A DNA stretch of 64,000 nt from Opisthorchis felineus (Eukaryota > Platyhelminthes > Trematoda > Opisthorchiida > Opisthorchiidae): NCBI GenBank assembly GCA_004794785.1, contig SJOL01006485.1, forward strand, positions 265,951-329,950. Reading direction: 5' to 3'. Of this stretch, positions 39,318 to 51,775 are shown in pieces; position 1 is the stretch's first letter; each line of letters starts with the position of its first letter. A model generated the notes under the pieces. It worked only from the letters and a program-made list of their open reading frames with translations, searched no databases and was not told the DNA's origin. The position numbers and the translations under genes were made by a program.

Positions 39318-39475
39318 TATATTCGCGAAATGCAATCATTTGCACACCAATTTGGTTTTAACGAGAGACTCAACTGAATCCCAGCTGAATATCTCATCTA
39401 TCACATTCTTCAACCGAGTGTGCTGCACACACAGCATCTCATGCTTCACTTGGTACGAAATTCGGGATATGGTAG
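39318..39475 (+). repeat. body fragment of the hammerhead repeat family
   Basis: CGCGAAATGCAATCATTTGC, ACACCAATTTGGTTTTAACG and CCCAGCTGAATATCTCATC match the copies at 25585 and 46455, then TTCTTCAACCGAGTGTGCTG continues the same body. It is truncated before the ribozyme. Confidence 0.7.
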
Positions 39476-39591
39476 TATATTTTCTTAAAGGGCACCAAAA
39501 TTTGGGTTCAGTTAGGACCAAGAAAGGCAAAACTGGTCGTGTGATTGCGATGATTTTTTTCATCAATCTAATGAGTAGTTTCCTCCAAAAA

Positions 39592-39644
39592 GTATATATA
39601 TATATATATATATATATATNNNTACAGGTATATATGTATATATA
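39592..39644. repeat. TA microsatellite with a small assembly gap
   Basis: A (TA)n run is interrupted by three N at 39620-39622 and continues as TATATGTATATATATG. The repeat length is unresolved. Confidence 0.95.
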
Positions 39645-41659
39645 TGCCTCATCGCAAATCCGTTTACAGTGTTACATGCAGTTAGATCAGTGCAGGTTCG
39701 TAGTCGGTTGTGTGATTCACCGTCAGTGGATATAACAGTGGCTGGGTCTCTTTCCAGGTTTGCATCTCGGATGCGTTACATGGCAGGAATCAGGTATGGT
39801 CCTTGTGTTCAGTGAGCCTAAGCTGAAGTTGGCATGTAATGTTTTTACTACTCCCGCTTCCGAACACTAACTAATCCACCATTTTTTCCATTTCATACAA
39901 TTTTGGAGTCCACAGTACTAGCAACAACCGATTTAATCTTTCCGGACCTATCCTGTTAGTCAGTCCTTCTGGGTGTCAGATTCAATTATTTGAAGGTTAG
40001 GCTGGTAGCCGGGTCTCGGTTTTGGCGACTAGCTTTGCGAGCCCTTTTGGAAGCCCCTCTAGGCCTTCTTTCTCAGCCAACGCAACAGCGGCATTTCATT
40101 TGTCATTCGGGAAACTAGCAATGTTGATGGGTGCGGTCAGCTGACCTTGACCCCAGCCTGTTCGACGTAAACCCTATCGCGCTTAGTCAGTGGGGTAAAT
40201 CTTGACTGCCAATTGAGTAAATTCATTTATCCTCTTCACCCCCTTCAACCTAGACCAAAGACAGCTAGGGCGGACCCAGTCAGCGACATGCCAGTATCAC
40301 CGCTACCCCGACTACGATTTCATTGGACAGGTCATCGATAAGTACACTGATGCATTTATTAACCTTTAGAAGCAAACCCCAGTGAACCAGCCCGTTGACT
40401 CACACCTCCCTAGCTCAAACCCCAGTCGGACTTGATTCGCTTTCAACGTTTTGGATAGTAAATAACTGAACGTGTATCCCAAGGGGTCCATAGGGCTATT
40501 TAAGTCTCTTAAATTGAGAGAAATTCGGTTCCAACTGGGAGATGCTGGTCCAACCCTCCACATAGACAACTCAGGCAATAAAGTTTGCTTCAGACTTGCA
40601 TGCCGAATATTGTAGTTTTGCGTCACCTTTAAGCAGACTAACATAAAGTCTCACAGAAACCACAACTGAATGCTCACGTTCTACAGAGTTTATCCATAGG
40701 TTTACGGATTACTTAAAGCTGAAGGGTTTTGGAGAAAACGCCAATAGTGATGTTCTTTTCAAAAACTCATCAGAAACACATAAGTGTGAGAGTTACTAGG
40801 GTCCTGAAAACGCACGTCGGATGCACTCGCATTGTCAATTAGCCACTTGGCTAAACACAAGACTAGTTGATCAATCGGTAGAGTGCGACAATAGAGAAGT
40901 AGCGAAAGCGACTGAAACTCCGATGTGTCGTGTATGGCCTCGTAGTACGTTCCGGCTAAATAGCATTCATGCCGTGTTGCGACTGTGATAGGTCCCAACA
41001 AGTGCTAGTTACCGTTTGTGAAGCCCACGCTAAACTAGCTTTGAGTCTGCGATGTGTTGGGAAAGGGGATGAACAGTACAAAAGTCGTGAGCCGTTTTAA
41101 GTGATACCCGACTAGTAAATCTTGGTGGATGAATACATCAATTGGTGCGTTTTCTCTTGAGAATGTTGTATATTTAGGGAGTTAAAAAGTTACTTTTCTC
41201 TGGTCTTGAGGATCTCTTCATGGGAGATTGGATTGTGATAGAATATTATTAGAAGTTGGCAGAACTGTTTTTACGACACAAAAGCTTCCTTGTGGGGGGG
41301 GGGAACACTATTTCTTTTCTGTCCCTTCAGTCGCATCATAATCCGCTATGATTCTGTCCATATGAAAAGCTTATACTCAACACAGAGTACTTGGTTGTGT
41401 GATTTTCGCACGAGCAGAATTTAAGAGGGTTCAGTTGATAGCAATCAGACATTTGTTGAACAGGCGAGCTCCCGTTAAACGTGAGAAAGTGGTTGATATG
41501 GCTAATCTGAACAGCCAAAATAGCTCATAACAAAGTATGCATCACACCGGCTGTTGCATCCATATTAAGGAAAACGATGTGCAGTGATAGTCTTTTTTCA
41601 AGCGAGGTTTCATGCTGTGAGTGAAACAAATCTACAGTGAAAAGGTGGCGGAGCATAGT

Positions 41660-41900
41660 GCAGCGGTGTCAACTGTATTGGGAATTATCAGCAGTGCACA
41701 TCTCAGAAAGCACCATAGAAATTCGAACTTGCGACCTACTGACTAGCAGTCGAGCGACTGATCAACACTGTTGTTAACTCGCACTCGGACAGGTTATAGC
41801 GCAAATCATTCCTCTGTCACGAAATTCACATCAGGTGGCCACGCGCTGACTGGCACCCCGAGTGAAAACATGAGTTGGAAGATTCACTCACCGTGTGGGT
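41660..41900 (-). mobile_element. tRNA-derived SINE copy, minus orientation
   Basis: In reverse complement it matches the SINE at 59570-59930: the GCAGTGCACATCTCAGAAA block corresponds to the GAGATGTGCACTGC block, and AATTCGAACTTGCGACC corresponds to the GGTTCGAA B box. It is moderately diverged. Confidence 0.7.
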
Positions 41901-43505
41901 TATTCTCCCTGCTGAGCTACATAAAATGTATTGAAAGTGCGAGAAGATTTTGGATATTTGTTTAATGTCAAGCTTGGCTGGACAGCTTTCCCCTGTGTAT
42001 GGACGCTCTACTTGGAGAAGTTTCTATATCCTGGTCCCGCCGAATATACCACTGGATCTATGTGCTTGATACTTATAAAAGTACCCCAAGAGTGTAATAG
42101 TTTAAAAAACACCACATGCGAACGAGTTAGATCAATTTTCTTCAAAATTCACGAAGTACGAACAGTGCTTAATGAGATATTCGATTTCTGTTTAGCTCTG
42201 GAAGGCTAGAGTGTTCGGCCACCAAGTTCAGACCTACTGGTTGCGTGTCGTGCGCATTACTTACAGTGAACTTTAGGAATAACAATCTAACTTAAAGGAA
42301 AATTTGAGTGGTCTTGTAATAGTTTTATACTGCGCGAAATCATGGGGCAAAGCATTGAGCGTGAATTCGATGGTGACTACTCTACTCCCCATAACCAGCA
42401 CTAAAAACACTCCAGAAATATTAGCGAACTGAATAGCTTGATAGTAGCTAGGTTATGTGGCCGATAGCCTTATGGGGTAATCAGATGCTCACGCCATGAA
42501 AAATTAGATAATTTCATCACCCATAGGATTACCAGGGATAGTGCACAAAATCCGTATAACAATAGGAGCTAACTAATGAATTAGTTACAGCACTCCTGAT
42601 AAATAATGAATCACAATAACTTTCATTTGTGCTTCCAAGAAGATATGTGTGTAGGTTATGCCATCACAGATTGCAGATGGGCCCTGCAGACCACCCAACC
42701 CATGAATTCTCAAATTCAGAATCAAGTTGAGCAATCTTCCACTGCATACAGCTACGGTCTTCATGAGGTTCTTCGGCGCACTAAATTACGAGTAACCACA
42801 AAAACCTGAAACTCCTGTGCCTATCCCACACCGATGCCTTGAAATCCAAACGTACCCAGTTCGTTGAAACGCAAGGCCATTTTGTGCAATTTTTGAGTAA
42901 CCTGTCTGTAGGCTACCGTATTACATTCTATGACCGCTTCATTGAAAGCCGATCGCCTTGAGTGATAAAAAGGATGTGCCTGAAAAAGAACATTTATATT
43001 AATGTTCCTCACATTGACAACAGATGTACTTCTGCACCGGACTACAACGCCACAAAGCTATGTGCTAAATCGTGTACATGGACTATACCACTGCCGAATT
43101 CAATTTTATCTGTGACTCACAACATTCATCTGTCTACCTGCAGTTACGGTGATTATATATATATATGCCGCAGAACTGTTAGGAGGCTTGAAAAGCGAGC
43201 AAAGGGGCACAGGCCTAAATAGCCTGCACCACATCAACTGATAATAACTGTCAGGAGGGTCAGAGTCCTGAAAATAATCCAAAAATGCCCGAAACATATT
43301 GAGACAATTTAACCCTACCAAAATCGCAGCAGGGTGGCCGGTGAGCATCCAGGCCAAAAAAAGCCCCATTCCGATAGAACGCTCAATTAGTCAAGCAGTT
43401 CAGCAACATCCGCCGAGTGTTCATTTATGCCACAGACGCACGGGCGATGATGATAGGTGTTCACCAAACGCTGATCATTGCGCACCCGGGTGCACCCGGG
43501 TGACG

Positions 43506-43566
43506 ATAAGTTTGCAAGTCGATTGCCAAGCTCGGCGAACAGATCAACAGCCACCTGACCAACAAC
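43506..43566 (+). mobile_element. terminal fragment of a Penelope-like element
   Basis: GTTTGCAAGTCGATTGCCAA followed by GCTCGGCGAACAGATCAACA and GCCACCTGACCAACAAC closely matches the end of the right terminal repeat at 18796-18852. No coding part is attached. The preceding bases include a tandem GTGCACCCGG duplication. Confidence 0.75.
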
Positions 43567-44103
43567 TCATAAACTCACCAGAGCTACTAATATTTCAAAA
43601 ATTTAACTAGTTGAGGCAACAATTACTGGATTACCTCACCTTGTAGGGGACTCAATTATAAGGTTCACTCTGTTAAAGTCCCACGGGATGTTTCCTCTAC
43701 GGGGACCACCGTGCCAGAAGTTTCAGCTGCATTGCTTTTTAAGAAATCCGGCAGGAAAATCAAATCCCATTCATGGAATTTTGCTGAGAATCCTTGATTT
43801 TTGTCGATATCTGCACACAGTTCAATGCAGTCTGATCAAGCATACTATTGTTGTTTTCTGACAAAGACCGCCACTTTGAAGTGAACGGAAAGCCGTGCTT
43901 CCTCTATACACTACTCGTTGTAGGGCCCTGGATATTCTTCTGTGACGTCAGTTCTGTTGAATTATCTGCTTATTTGAGTTGGTCTGCTTGCGTATGGGGT
44001 GAGGCTTATGTTTGCAACAAAAAATGACCGCTGATTGGAACCCAGTCATGTGGACAGGCGGTGTGGTGGGTCAAACTATTGAAACAAGAAGATCGGTCCA
44101 TTT

Positions 44104-44352
44104 TTAACTAAACCGTCTGTAAATGATCAGATGCCTTCTTTGATTCTGACTAATAAAATCCCAAGGCAAAACTTTACCGACAGATGATACAGATACTGGA
44201 GATTTCATTTTTGCAGTCTGACGTAAAAGGAAGTCTTGAGACGCATCAAAGACATTTGTCGGTGCACTAGCCCTTTTCAGAGATATGGTGTTTTCGGTCC
44301 AGTTTGTTCGGGGTGGAGCATCAATCCGTAGACAAAGTAACGTCAGTATCAT
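44104..44352 (-). CDS. candidate exon, unrecognised
   Basis: A minus-strand frame from an ATG at 44352 (LRIDAPPRTNWTENTISLK, then FDASQDFLLRQTAKMKS) passes a GTCG/GTAAAG donor and stops at TAA. A TGTGAG acceptor precedes the ATG. Composition is coding-like but no partner exon or family is known. Confidence 0.3.
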   Translation of the reverse strand: MILTLLCLRIDAPPRTNWTENTISLKRASAPTNVFDASQDFLLRQTAKMKSPVSVSSVGKVLPWDFISQNQRRHLIIYRRFS

Positions 44353-46454
44353 GGTCGAAGCTCACACAGTTTGATCTATCAAAGGTTGGAAAAGTGTTTC
44401 TGACCCAGAGCACCATTAGACTAATTGTAAACAGAGAGAGGCACTATAGTTTGTTTTTTTGTGAATAGATGTTAATTGGCATGTTTGAATAAGTGTTGGT
44501 AAGTATGCAATTTCCATAAATTGGGACTTAGCTCAACCGGCCATATCACATCGGTTGGGAAAAGGAATCAGAACCAAGGTGCATCACAGGTGGCCTTTTA
44601 GCGAGAAATCCAATTTCACCGCCTAGATTGGTGATGAAATGCAATGTAGATGGTGAAGGTACTACAAACACGACTGTTTATCCGATAAGCGTGTGATTGC
44701 TGTCAGTTATAAGTGGAAGTTTGTTGACAGGAATTAATTCAGACACAAAGTATTTGTACTTCATTAGTTCTATCCAACTTGGACGGGAATCAGTTCATAG
44801 TTGGTGTCAAAGCAGATATGTGGGGAAGGGAACTTCCTGGTGGGGCTGGAAATTAGGAACTATTGTTAAAGTGATCAACATGAAAAGTGTTTGAACTTGG
44901 TCTGATAAAGGCAGAAACTAGGATAGACGATGAAATTGTCTAATCAGCTTAACTAAGCAGGAAAATGAAAATAACGCCATTTCTGATCATTTTACTGAAT
45001 AAACTAAACTTTTGGAGCAGCACGGAGTTAAAAAGGCTAACCAATTCGATGGTTCCTGGCTCAAACAGAGCAGACGGTAGCGGTCGTAAGACTCGAGGGG
45101 GTAAAACCTCATATCAATAGTCTTAACCTGGTCACTATGCTTAAGGCAGAATCTGAGTCATAAGCGTTATAGAGAGGTTTATGTGATATTCCAGTGAAAC
45201 TGCATGAATATTTGGGTAATATATTGTGAAATTCTGACAAGCACCCGCATAAGACAGGAAAACGCACTTGCGGACCCCGAGTGACCTGAATATATGTGTA
45301 CACTTTGATCGATTTAACATTGAATAATTCGCTCTTAGAGGTATCTTCCCTTGATACAGAATGTGATGGATATTTACAGTGCTCCTAAATGCAGCGTCTC
45401 TCATTGCAACCGTTACCCCAGTGATGATGCAGCAGAAAATTCAGTGATATATTTTCATTCCCATGACTCCCACAGCGCCTAACTTCAGCGCATCAGTAAC
45501 GGTGCTCCTCCAATTGCACCACACCACTACATGATGTGTTCAGTAATTTTGTTGTGTTCCGTCATTTATCAGTTATAAGTTTGGTGGATGCGTAGGATAT
45601 CTTCCGAGTAACGGAGTGATGGATAAACACTAAGCTTGCGAAATTAAAAGCAATTGCAAAGGCCAGTCCTCGTGAGTTTAACACGCGAGCCATCCAAAGC
45701 CGACCCTGTGGCTAAATCGAAACACTAGCAACATAGTGTCTGGGTATACAGATGTGGTGCATTCATTTTAGCGCAGAGCAAACTGGAATAACCGCTTGAT
45801 GTATCGTTTGATTGATTATCGTTTGGGACTCTTTCTACTGACTGCATTCAGGGATATGCCACGGTGCCCTCGCCGGAGGATGACGATGTTTTATATGGAA
45901 ACTTGATAATTCACTAGGAAACCGGTAGTGCTGAGGGACCTTCTTTCCAACCGCTACAGCTACCAATGTACTACACATAATCTCCCACATTGCTTCCTAT
46001 CATCAGTCACTAGCTTGATTTATGCGCTGTTACTCCACCGTGTCCGTTAATATCATAACACCCGACGCCTCAAAAATGCATGCTCACGACGGGGCATCCC
46101 CATACCCTGAGTACACAAATTTGGTATCGGTTTGGGAGCAGGGTAGAAATATTGGCCTAATCATGGCTTAGCTGCCTCATATTTGAAGCTAAGTATGGGT
46201 GTAGAGGTAGGACTGGTACAAACGGCAGACTGTCAGTGAGGAGGGCAAAAGGGTGTGTAATAAGTTTGGCGCGGTATCCGTACGTAATCTGTGGTGTGGT
46301 CATGACGATCTTCTCTATTTAAAATCATGTGGGAATAGAGCAGCCTAGTGGTGCCTAACGAAGCAAAACACGGTTAGCCAATCGTAGAAGCTTCAGTGCA
46401 TGTACAGTGTTTTACTGTAAAAAAAGACAAACGGCCTAAAAAGGAGTTAAAAGC

Positions 46455-46745
46455 TTACGAAATACAGTCATGTGTACACCAATTTAGTTTTTTCGAAAGA
46501 CTGAGATGAGTTTCGGCTAAATTTCGTTGTTTATGATGTTCTTCAACTGAATCTTCTGCACAAAGATAGTCTCATGTTTTATTGGTGCGAACCAATACTA
46601 CAATTTGCTTTCAAGTAGAATGTAATGCTGACAGAAACTCGGGAGCTGCGTCTAACTGATGAGCCTCAGGAGGAGCGAAATGGGTCGTGGACTGGCGTGG
46701 ACTGCAGCCTTTGAATAGTGCTCCTTAAAGAGTTTAAAAGAGCTT
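46455..46745 (+). mobile_element. hammerhead-bearing dispersed repeat (Penelope-type terminal repeat)
   Basis: This is the longest continuous copy of a dispersed family: body (ACACCAATTTAGTTTTTTCG, TGTTCTTCAACTGAATC, TTTCAAGTAGAATGTAATG) followed by a ribozyme module at the 3' end. Other copies are at 25585, 39318, 49730-49995, 52600, 53828-54085 and 60665-60885. Hammerheads in Penelope-like terminal repeats are established. The degraded Penelope-like coding region 300 bases downstream on the same strand makes this a likely 5' terminal repeat of that element. Confidence 0.7.
46650..46692 (+). ncRNA. minimal hammerhead ribozyme with intact core
   Basis: CTGATGA is at 46656-46662. Stem II is 46663-46676 (GCCTC/GGAGC with one mismatch, AGGA loop) and GAAA is at 46677-46680. 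A two-pair stem III precedes the GTC cleavage triplet ending at 46686. Stem I pairs GTCTA (46650-46654) with TGGAC (46688-46692), with one A.G mismatch next to the core. All core bases are canonical. The very short stem III is the form known from Penelope-like elements, which is thought to work as a dimer. Activity is inferred, not shown. Confidence 0.7.
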
Positions 46746-47059
46746 GACGACCCGATATATATTATGCCGTGACAGATTGTCGAAAACTGGTGCAGTTTGC
46801 AATTGTTCCAAAAAACGACTCATTTGGGCCCATCTTCAGAACGATAGTTACGATGAACTTATTAACTACCGGAGTGTAAGTGCCAGAATAGTTGACAGAT
46901 GAGTAGAAGTGCCAGTGTTCCTTATGAAGGCCACTATTCCCAGATAAACGCACCTTCTTGTTCACTAGACTTAGTCGCTTTTGGAGAGAAGTGCTGTACT
47001 ACAAATGGACAGCTGATTATCCATTTGTTTTAGCAAATGGCCTTAGTATCTAGTTCTGC

Positions 47060-48562
47060 TTGGTTATTAGTCGACATAGAGAAGCATATCGACAACAGTT
47101 GACTATAGTCATCAAACCTGACAAAGGAGACTATGTGGTAATTATAAACGAAGGCAAAAACAGTACCGGGATGGGATCTATCCTGATTTTTTCCTCTCAA
47201 TTTCACTTGGCTGCAAATCAGAAGAACGCTACAGTGACTGTAAAGAGAGAGTGGACAGACTTGTTTAAAGGAAGTGAAGAGCAGAAACATACTTGATGCA
47301 TAAAGTACAAAAAAATGAGATCGGCCGGAAAGCACTCTCCGTTTCAATAGTTTTTTCGTGCTGCATAAAAGGAATGTACCACTATACTCATTTTTTGACA
47401 TATACATCGCGAAATCTTTAGACCATTGCGAGCTCTGTTAGCAAAGAGTTTGTGACAGTTTCAGTCGAACAAATTACACCAAAGCCAAGCGCATCCTGTT
47501 TTAGAGAATAATGGTCTTTTAACAAATGTATCCTTCTTAGAAACTGGCCACTTCAAATGTAAAGTTGGAAAGAGCTACCAGATCCGCATCAGCTTACCTC
47601 CTCACACCACGTCGTACGCTTAAACTTCAGTCGTTGTTCAGTGGGGCTTCCAAAATTTGTGAGGGTAGCAATAAGCCTCCTCCTTTGTCTGACACTTACC
47701 GACTCGAAGTAATTTTACTGATAAACGCGTTATCCAACTTTGCCTTTGAAGGTGTATATGTGAATGGTATGTTTATATCGATCTCAGAACTAATGTGTAT
47801 ATTTTCATTCAGGCTCACGTAAACATCCCACTTACCTATGAGACTGAGAAAGATAGGCAACCGTTCTTTCTGGATGAACTGATAACTCGAACACAGTAAG
47901 GCCATAGACCACGAACTGTGTACAAGTCCAACCAATATACGTCATCTTCAGTACATTCTAGCTTTATACCGTTCGAAGTGAGGTGGAACTCTGCAAATTA
48001 CTTAGACGACAAAGTCATTGAAATGCGTCATGAATGTCTCCAACTAAGAAGACTGAATTCCCCACCAGCATGTCCACAGGCAACTATGCGTTGTCTGATT
48101 TCTCTTGCAGCACATGTAACTCACATCCCTGAAGCCCTACCCGTTTGATCTACTGTTCCAGTTCACTTTTTCAATGGTCGCCTTTCAAGTTTGGTTCACT
48201 AAGTGTAAGTTAAACAGTTCGGTAGCCCCAAGTCCTACCCATCACGCGAAGCTGGATCACAGTGTCCTTACCAGACTACTTTCGTGTACTTGTCGATTCT
48301 TCCGGCTCTAATGAACCAGCTATGTTCGTCGATAAAACAGCCAGTTTGCCGAACAAATAGAAGACAACGATGTAACTTGAATAGTCACATTTTGGTATCT
48401 TCACTAAATATAGCACATCACATAAATGTGACAACCACTTTCAAGTCTACTAGAAGCGATTATATCGAGAACCTAAGCCACTATGACGCAGCATTATTAC
48501 GTATTTACAGACCACGCCATTGCGTTCAAAAGAGATTGACTCGGGCGTTACTCCTCATGTGA
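47060..48562 (+). pseudogene. second Penelope-like element: RT and GIY-YIG remnants (Neptune-like)
   Basis: Pieces in several plus-strand frames follow the order of a Penelope-like polyprotein. They are: TIVIKPDKGDYVVIINEGK (about 47100); LLTNVSFLETG (about 47520), matching the SLFTNVPL block; PPLSDTYRLE (about 47675), matching the GPLLAD block; HVNIPLTYETEKDRQ then FFLDELITRTQ (about 47815-47900); a YKSNQYTSSSVHSSFIPFE block (47920-47980); a GIY-YIG-like SYVRR.NSQFAEQIEDN (about 48310-48365); and the C-terminal LRIYRPRHCVQKRLTRALLL ending at 48562. Frameshifts and stops abound, so it is dead. This C-terminus differs from the element at 16959, so two clades are present. Confidence 0.75.
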
Positions 48563-50568
48563 TCAAAACATTGCTTTTCGTTCCTCAGCAAAGCTTATCA
48601 GTTTACCGACAATCCGAAATGTCCCATCAGTAGTGTAGTTACCAGCCTAATGCACAGTCAGGGACGACAGAAGGAAAGGGGTACACTTATGTCTTATAGG
48701 ATTTGGCAGTCCCTTAGGTTCACCTGACTGGCCTTATCATCTCTGTAGGCTTTCTGTGGTGGTGTCGTTCAGCCTTATTAACCTTGCTTGGTTGTTTCGC
48801 TTATTGGGAGAGGCACTTACAGACTGGTGAAAAGAATAAATATGGTGTGTAGCAGGGAGCCATTATATCAGATTTTTATTTCACACCTTACCCGAACCTT
48901 CCATAGCTTAATGATAACACCTTCTCAGCATAACACACCGACCATGTCGCTGACAATTCCGGACTGTATCGGCTGCGCTGGGTTGTACAGTTCTTTCCAC
49001 AGTTCGGATTCCACGAAGTACGTTGAGAATGAGATCACACTAAAATGTGGCTAAACTCTAGACGATGTGCAGCCCATCCTTTCCACAATATACACCAAAG
49101 CCTGCTTCAGAACATAACTGAATTGCACAATTAGCTCAATGTCAAGCCTTCCCTAAATCTAGAATGCTAGGCTCACGTGGGAGGAATATTTTTAAAACCT
49201 TTATAGGCCGATACGGATCTTTCTAGTGTGATTTTTACAATGCCCTTTATGTTTTACATCTTCAACTAAAAAACTGTATTCCCAGATGCCCCTAAATGAG
49301 AACTAACAGGCTATCTGCAAAGTCCTACATTTGGTTGGGTCAGAGACTTATCCTGTGTTTTAGGGGTGGGTTCCAAGAAAGGATATCTCAATGAGTCTGA
49401 CAGGCCTGAATTCACTACTCATCAGTTTAAATAAACCAAGTTGGAAACCGGTAACTTTTTAACACATATTTATGTACACAGGTATAAATGTACATACGGT
49501 GACTTGTATTCACTCACAAAACACTTAGAAAGTTCACCTAAAAATCTGCTATTATTGACCGGTGAAGAAAACCTCTTGTGTCGTTCATAAAACGGCCATT
49601 TAATTTGATACAGCTTAGTTTCAGGTTAAGCCACTACTTGAATTCTCACAGAACCATTAGAGAAAGTCTGAACTCATGTGACAACAAATCACAATCAAGC
49701 CCGCTTGTTGCATGTACTAGAGTATACGTTTGTTGAGAAAATCTCACATTCAGTAGAGACATCAGAATGTTATGTCAAGCTATGCACAGTTTGCAAAATA
49801 CCCTCATATACAGAGCACAGTGATGTTAAGGTGAGACTCACAAAACAGATATCCAGTTGGGTCGTTAGTTAACACCAACGTAATTTGCAACTGAAGGTAC
49901 TTCACCAGCTACGTTCTCAGGTAGGACATAATGTTGACAGAAGCCCCAGGACTACGCCGACATGATGAGGCAGAACAAGGTCGAAAACCTGGGAGTAGTA
50001 TGTTCAGTCAAGGAAACTACCAAAAACTAGTTTCATAAGAACTGCTTCTGGCATAAATAACTTTGATTTGGCAACCCATCACTCGCAGCGTCTACTGATG
50101 TGGTTCCCAAAAATAATATCAGCAACTGTTCACACGAAAACAGCATGGCTGTTCGTCAATAGTTCCGTGTGCTTTTTTCTCGTGAATTGGTTTTGTATGA
50201 GGCCGGAAATTACACACGTCGAATCAGTACCGCTGGATATTTTTCTTCGCAATTTCTACAGCAAAAATGATGGAACAGACGCTTATTGGAACAGACCTCT
50301 CTAGTAGTTCATGAATCTTACGATGACCCATTTGGCTTTGGCGGTAAATCAATAACTGAACTAAACTGAGCTTATGGCAGAAGTGAGACAAGCCTATCCA
50401 CAAAAAACAATTTTTCCCAATAAGAAACCATTACTAAAGAATTATCTCATAATAAGAAGCAGTTCTACTTTTCACAACGTGACTACAGCATTCTCTCGCC
50501 TTCCCTCATAAATCCCCATGTGTGATGATTTTATAAAGTTAGGATTTTTGATATATGATTTTTCACAG
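48563..50568. other. stretch without a firm gene; degenerate hammerhead repeat
   Basis: Around 49730-49995 there is a diverged copy of the hammerhead repeat in plus orientation. Its core reads ACATGATGAGGCAGAACAAG then GTCGAAAACC, so the leading CT of the core is changed. If it is the 3' terminal repeat of the element at 47060, that element would span about 3.5 kb. Other frames show nothing recognisable. Confidence 0.45.
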
Positions 50569-50667
50569 TACGAACCCACTATACTAGCAGAATCTTCCAG
50601 TGGACTACGGGAAAACTCTCCTGTAAAAGTAGAACAACCGACGCGTATGTGGTGCTTTCGTAAATCG
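50569..50667 (+). CDS. internal exon, unrecognised gene
   Basis: Thirty-three codons in phase 0 at both ends lie between a TGATTTTTCACAG acceptor with a good pyrimidine tract and a TCG/GTAACC donor. The product contains YEPTILAESSSGLRENSPVK and EQPTRMWCFRKS. The acceptor quality, length divisible by three and composition support a real exon. It may belong with the plus-strand exons at 51643, 52315 and 54932. Confidence 0.5.
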
Positions 50668-51344
50668 GTAACCTTCACCTTATCTTGTTCTCTCGTTTTG
50701 GTGAAATATGAGGAATTCGGCCTTCAGTGTTTGGTACAACGAAGGTCACGTTAACTCGGCAATCCATACTGCGATGCTAAGGTGATGTTGCCGATGGCTG
50801 CTGCAAGGAACAGTTTAATCTACTCGAATGGGTCAGAGCTGTTCTTGATAAATCGGAACACTGCAGCCGAAAGATCGCGGATGTACACGTCGTTAGTCAA
50901 TGTCAGTTTTGGAGTATAGTCACAGAAAATATATAAGGAAATGGTAGAATGAGGACCAAAATGTCAGAAGAGAGATAGCCAGCGTAAGATAGCCCATTTA
51001 CCCGGAACTAGAGCAGTAGGTTCATCAGTGGTTTGTCTAACCCAAACATACACACACTAAACATTGTAATTCGCAGTAATTATCTAAAAATTCCGACAAC
51101 GAAATCATTTACAGTTTTATACGGTCTTACGTCACCCTATAAGTGTAAAAGTATGAAAGTTTCAAAGTTTTGTGCTATGTTGGCAGCGTTTTGAGTACTA
51201 TACTGTATAACTGAGCAATACCTAGAAATAAGAATCAATCTGAATTTCCCAAACTGCCATTTCCTTCTAACGTCTTTCTTACCGTTGAATCTATGGGTAA
51301 TCTATTCAGAATGGAAAACCTCTTATAAGGTGTACGAGTCTTCC

Positions 51345-51450
51345 ATGTAAGAAGTCGTCACTTGAACAGCCAGTCAACACGTAACCACGTGACGCCTGCT
51401 GCATGATTGAATGAGGAGTGGATGAAACAGTTACACGTGCTTCTCTGCTT
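51345..51450 (+). mobile_element. 5' fragment of the SINE family
   Basis: GAACAGCCAGTCAACACGTA and CCACGTGACG match the start of the SINE at 59570 (GAATAGCCAGTCAACATGTG). Truncated before the B box. Confidence 0.55.
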
Positions 51451-51642
51451 TCCGACGTTGACTGAATTCAGTTGCGGGATGAAATCTTCATTGCAACATC
51501 CTTATAAATAAGGAGCAGTGCTTGAAGATTAGGAGTAAATAATACAATTTTTGAAACTTTCAAATAATAAAAAATAAATACTATACAACTGTGAAGTCGG
51601 CAGAAATGAAAAATCTATTGGCTTTAAGCTGCGTTAAACTAG

Positions 51643-51775
51643 ATGCACTTTGTACTCTCAAGAGAGCATGTGGTGGTTGCACAACACGGGGTTTCTACAG
51701 TTATTTCACCCATTGTCGAGCAGCGTGTATCTCTTAAACAAGAAATGTTTCCTCTGTACCACGCCTACCTCAATG
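51643..51775 (+). CDS. candidate exon, unrecognised gene
   Basis: An ACTAG acceptor directly precedes an ATG; the frame reads MHFVLSREHVVVAQHGVST, then EQRVSLKQEMFPLYHAYLN, to a CAATG/GTAAGC donor in phase 1. It could be an internal or a first exon. No family is recognised. A second frame is open across the same bases, but has no splice logic. Confidence 0.45.

Larger units (their letters stand above)
36459..46454. other. repeat-rich stretch without a firm gene
   Basis: It contains a hammerhead-family body fragment (39318-39475), a TA microsatellite with a 3-base gap (39592-39644), a minus-orientation SINE (41660-41900), a short TA run (43151-43166) and a Penelope terminal fragment (43506-43566). 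Frames such as 37201-37416, 38499-38702, 39035-39286, 40366-40644 and 42606-42809 could not be supported by domain or splice logic. Confidence 0.5.

Noticed and set aside
47030..47407. 125-codon minus-strand frame
   Set aside because: It is the antisense shadow of the Penelope-like remnant on the plus strand.
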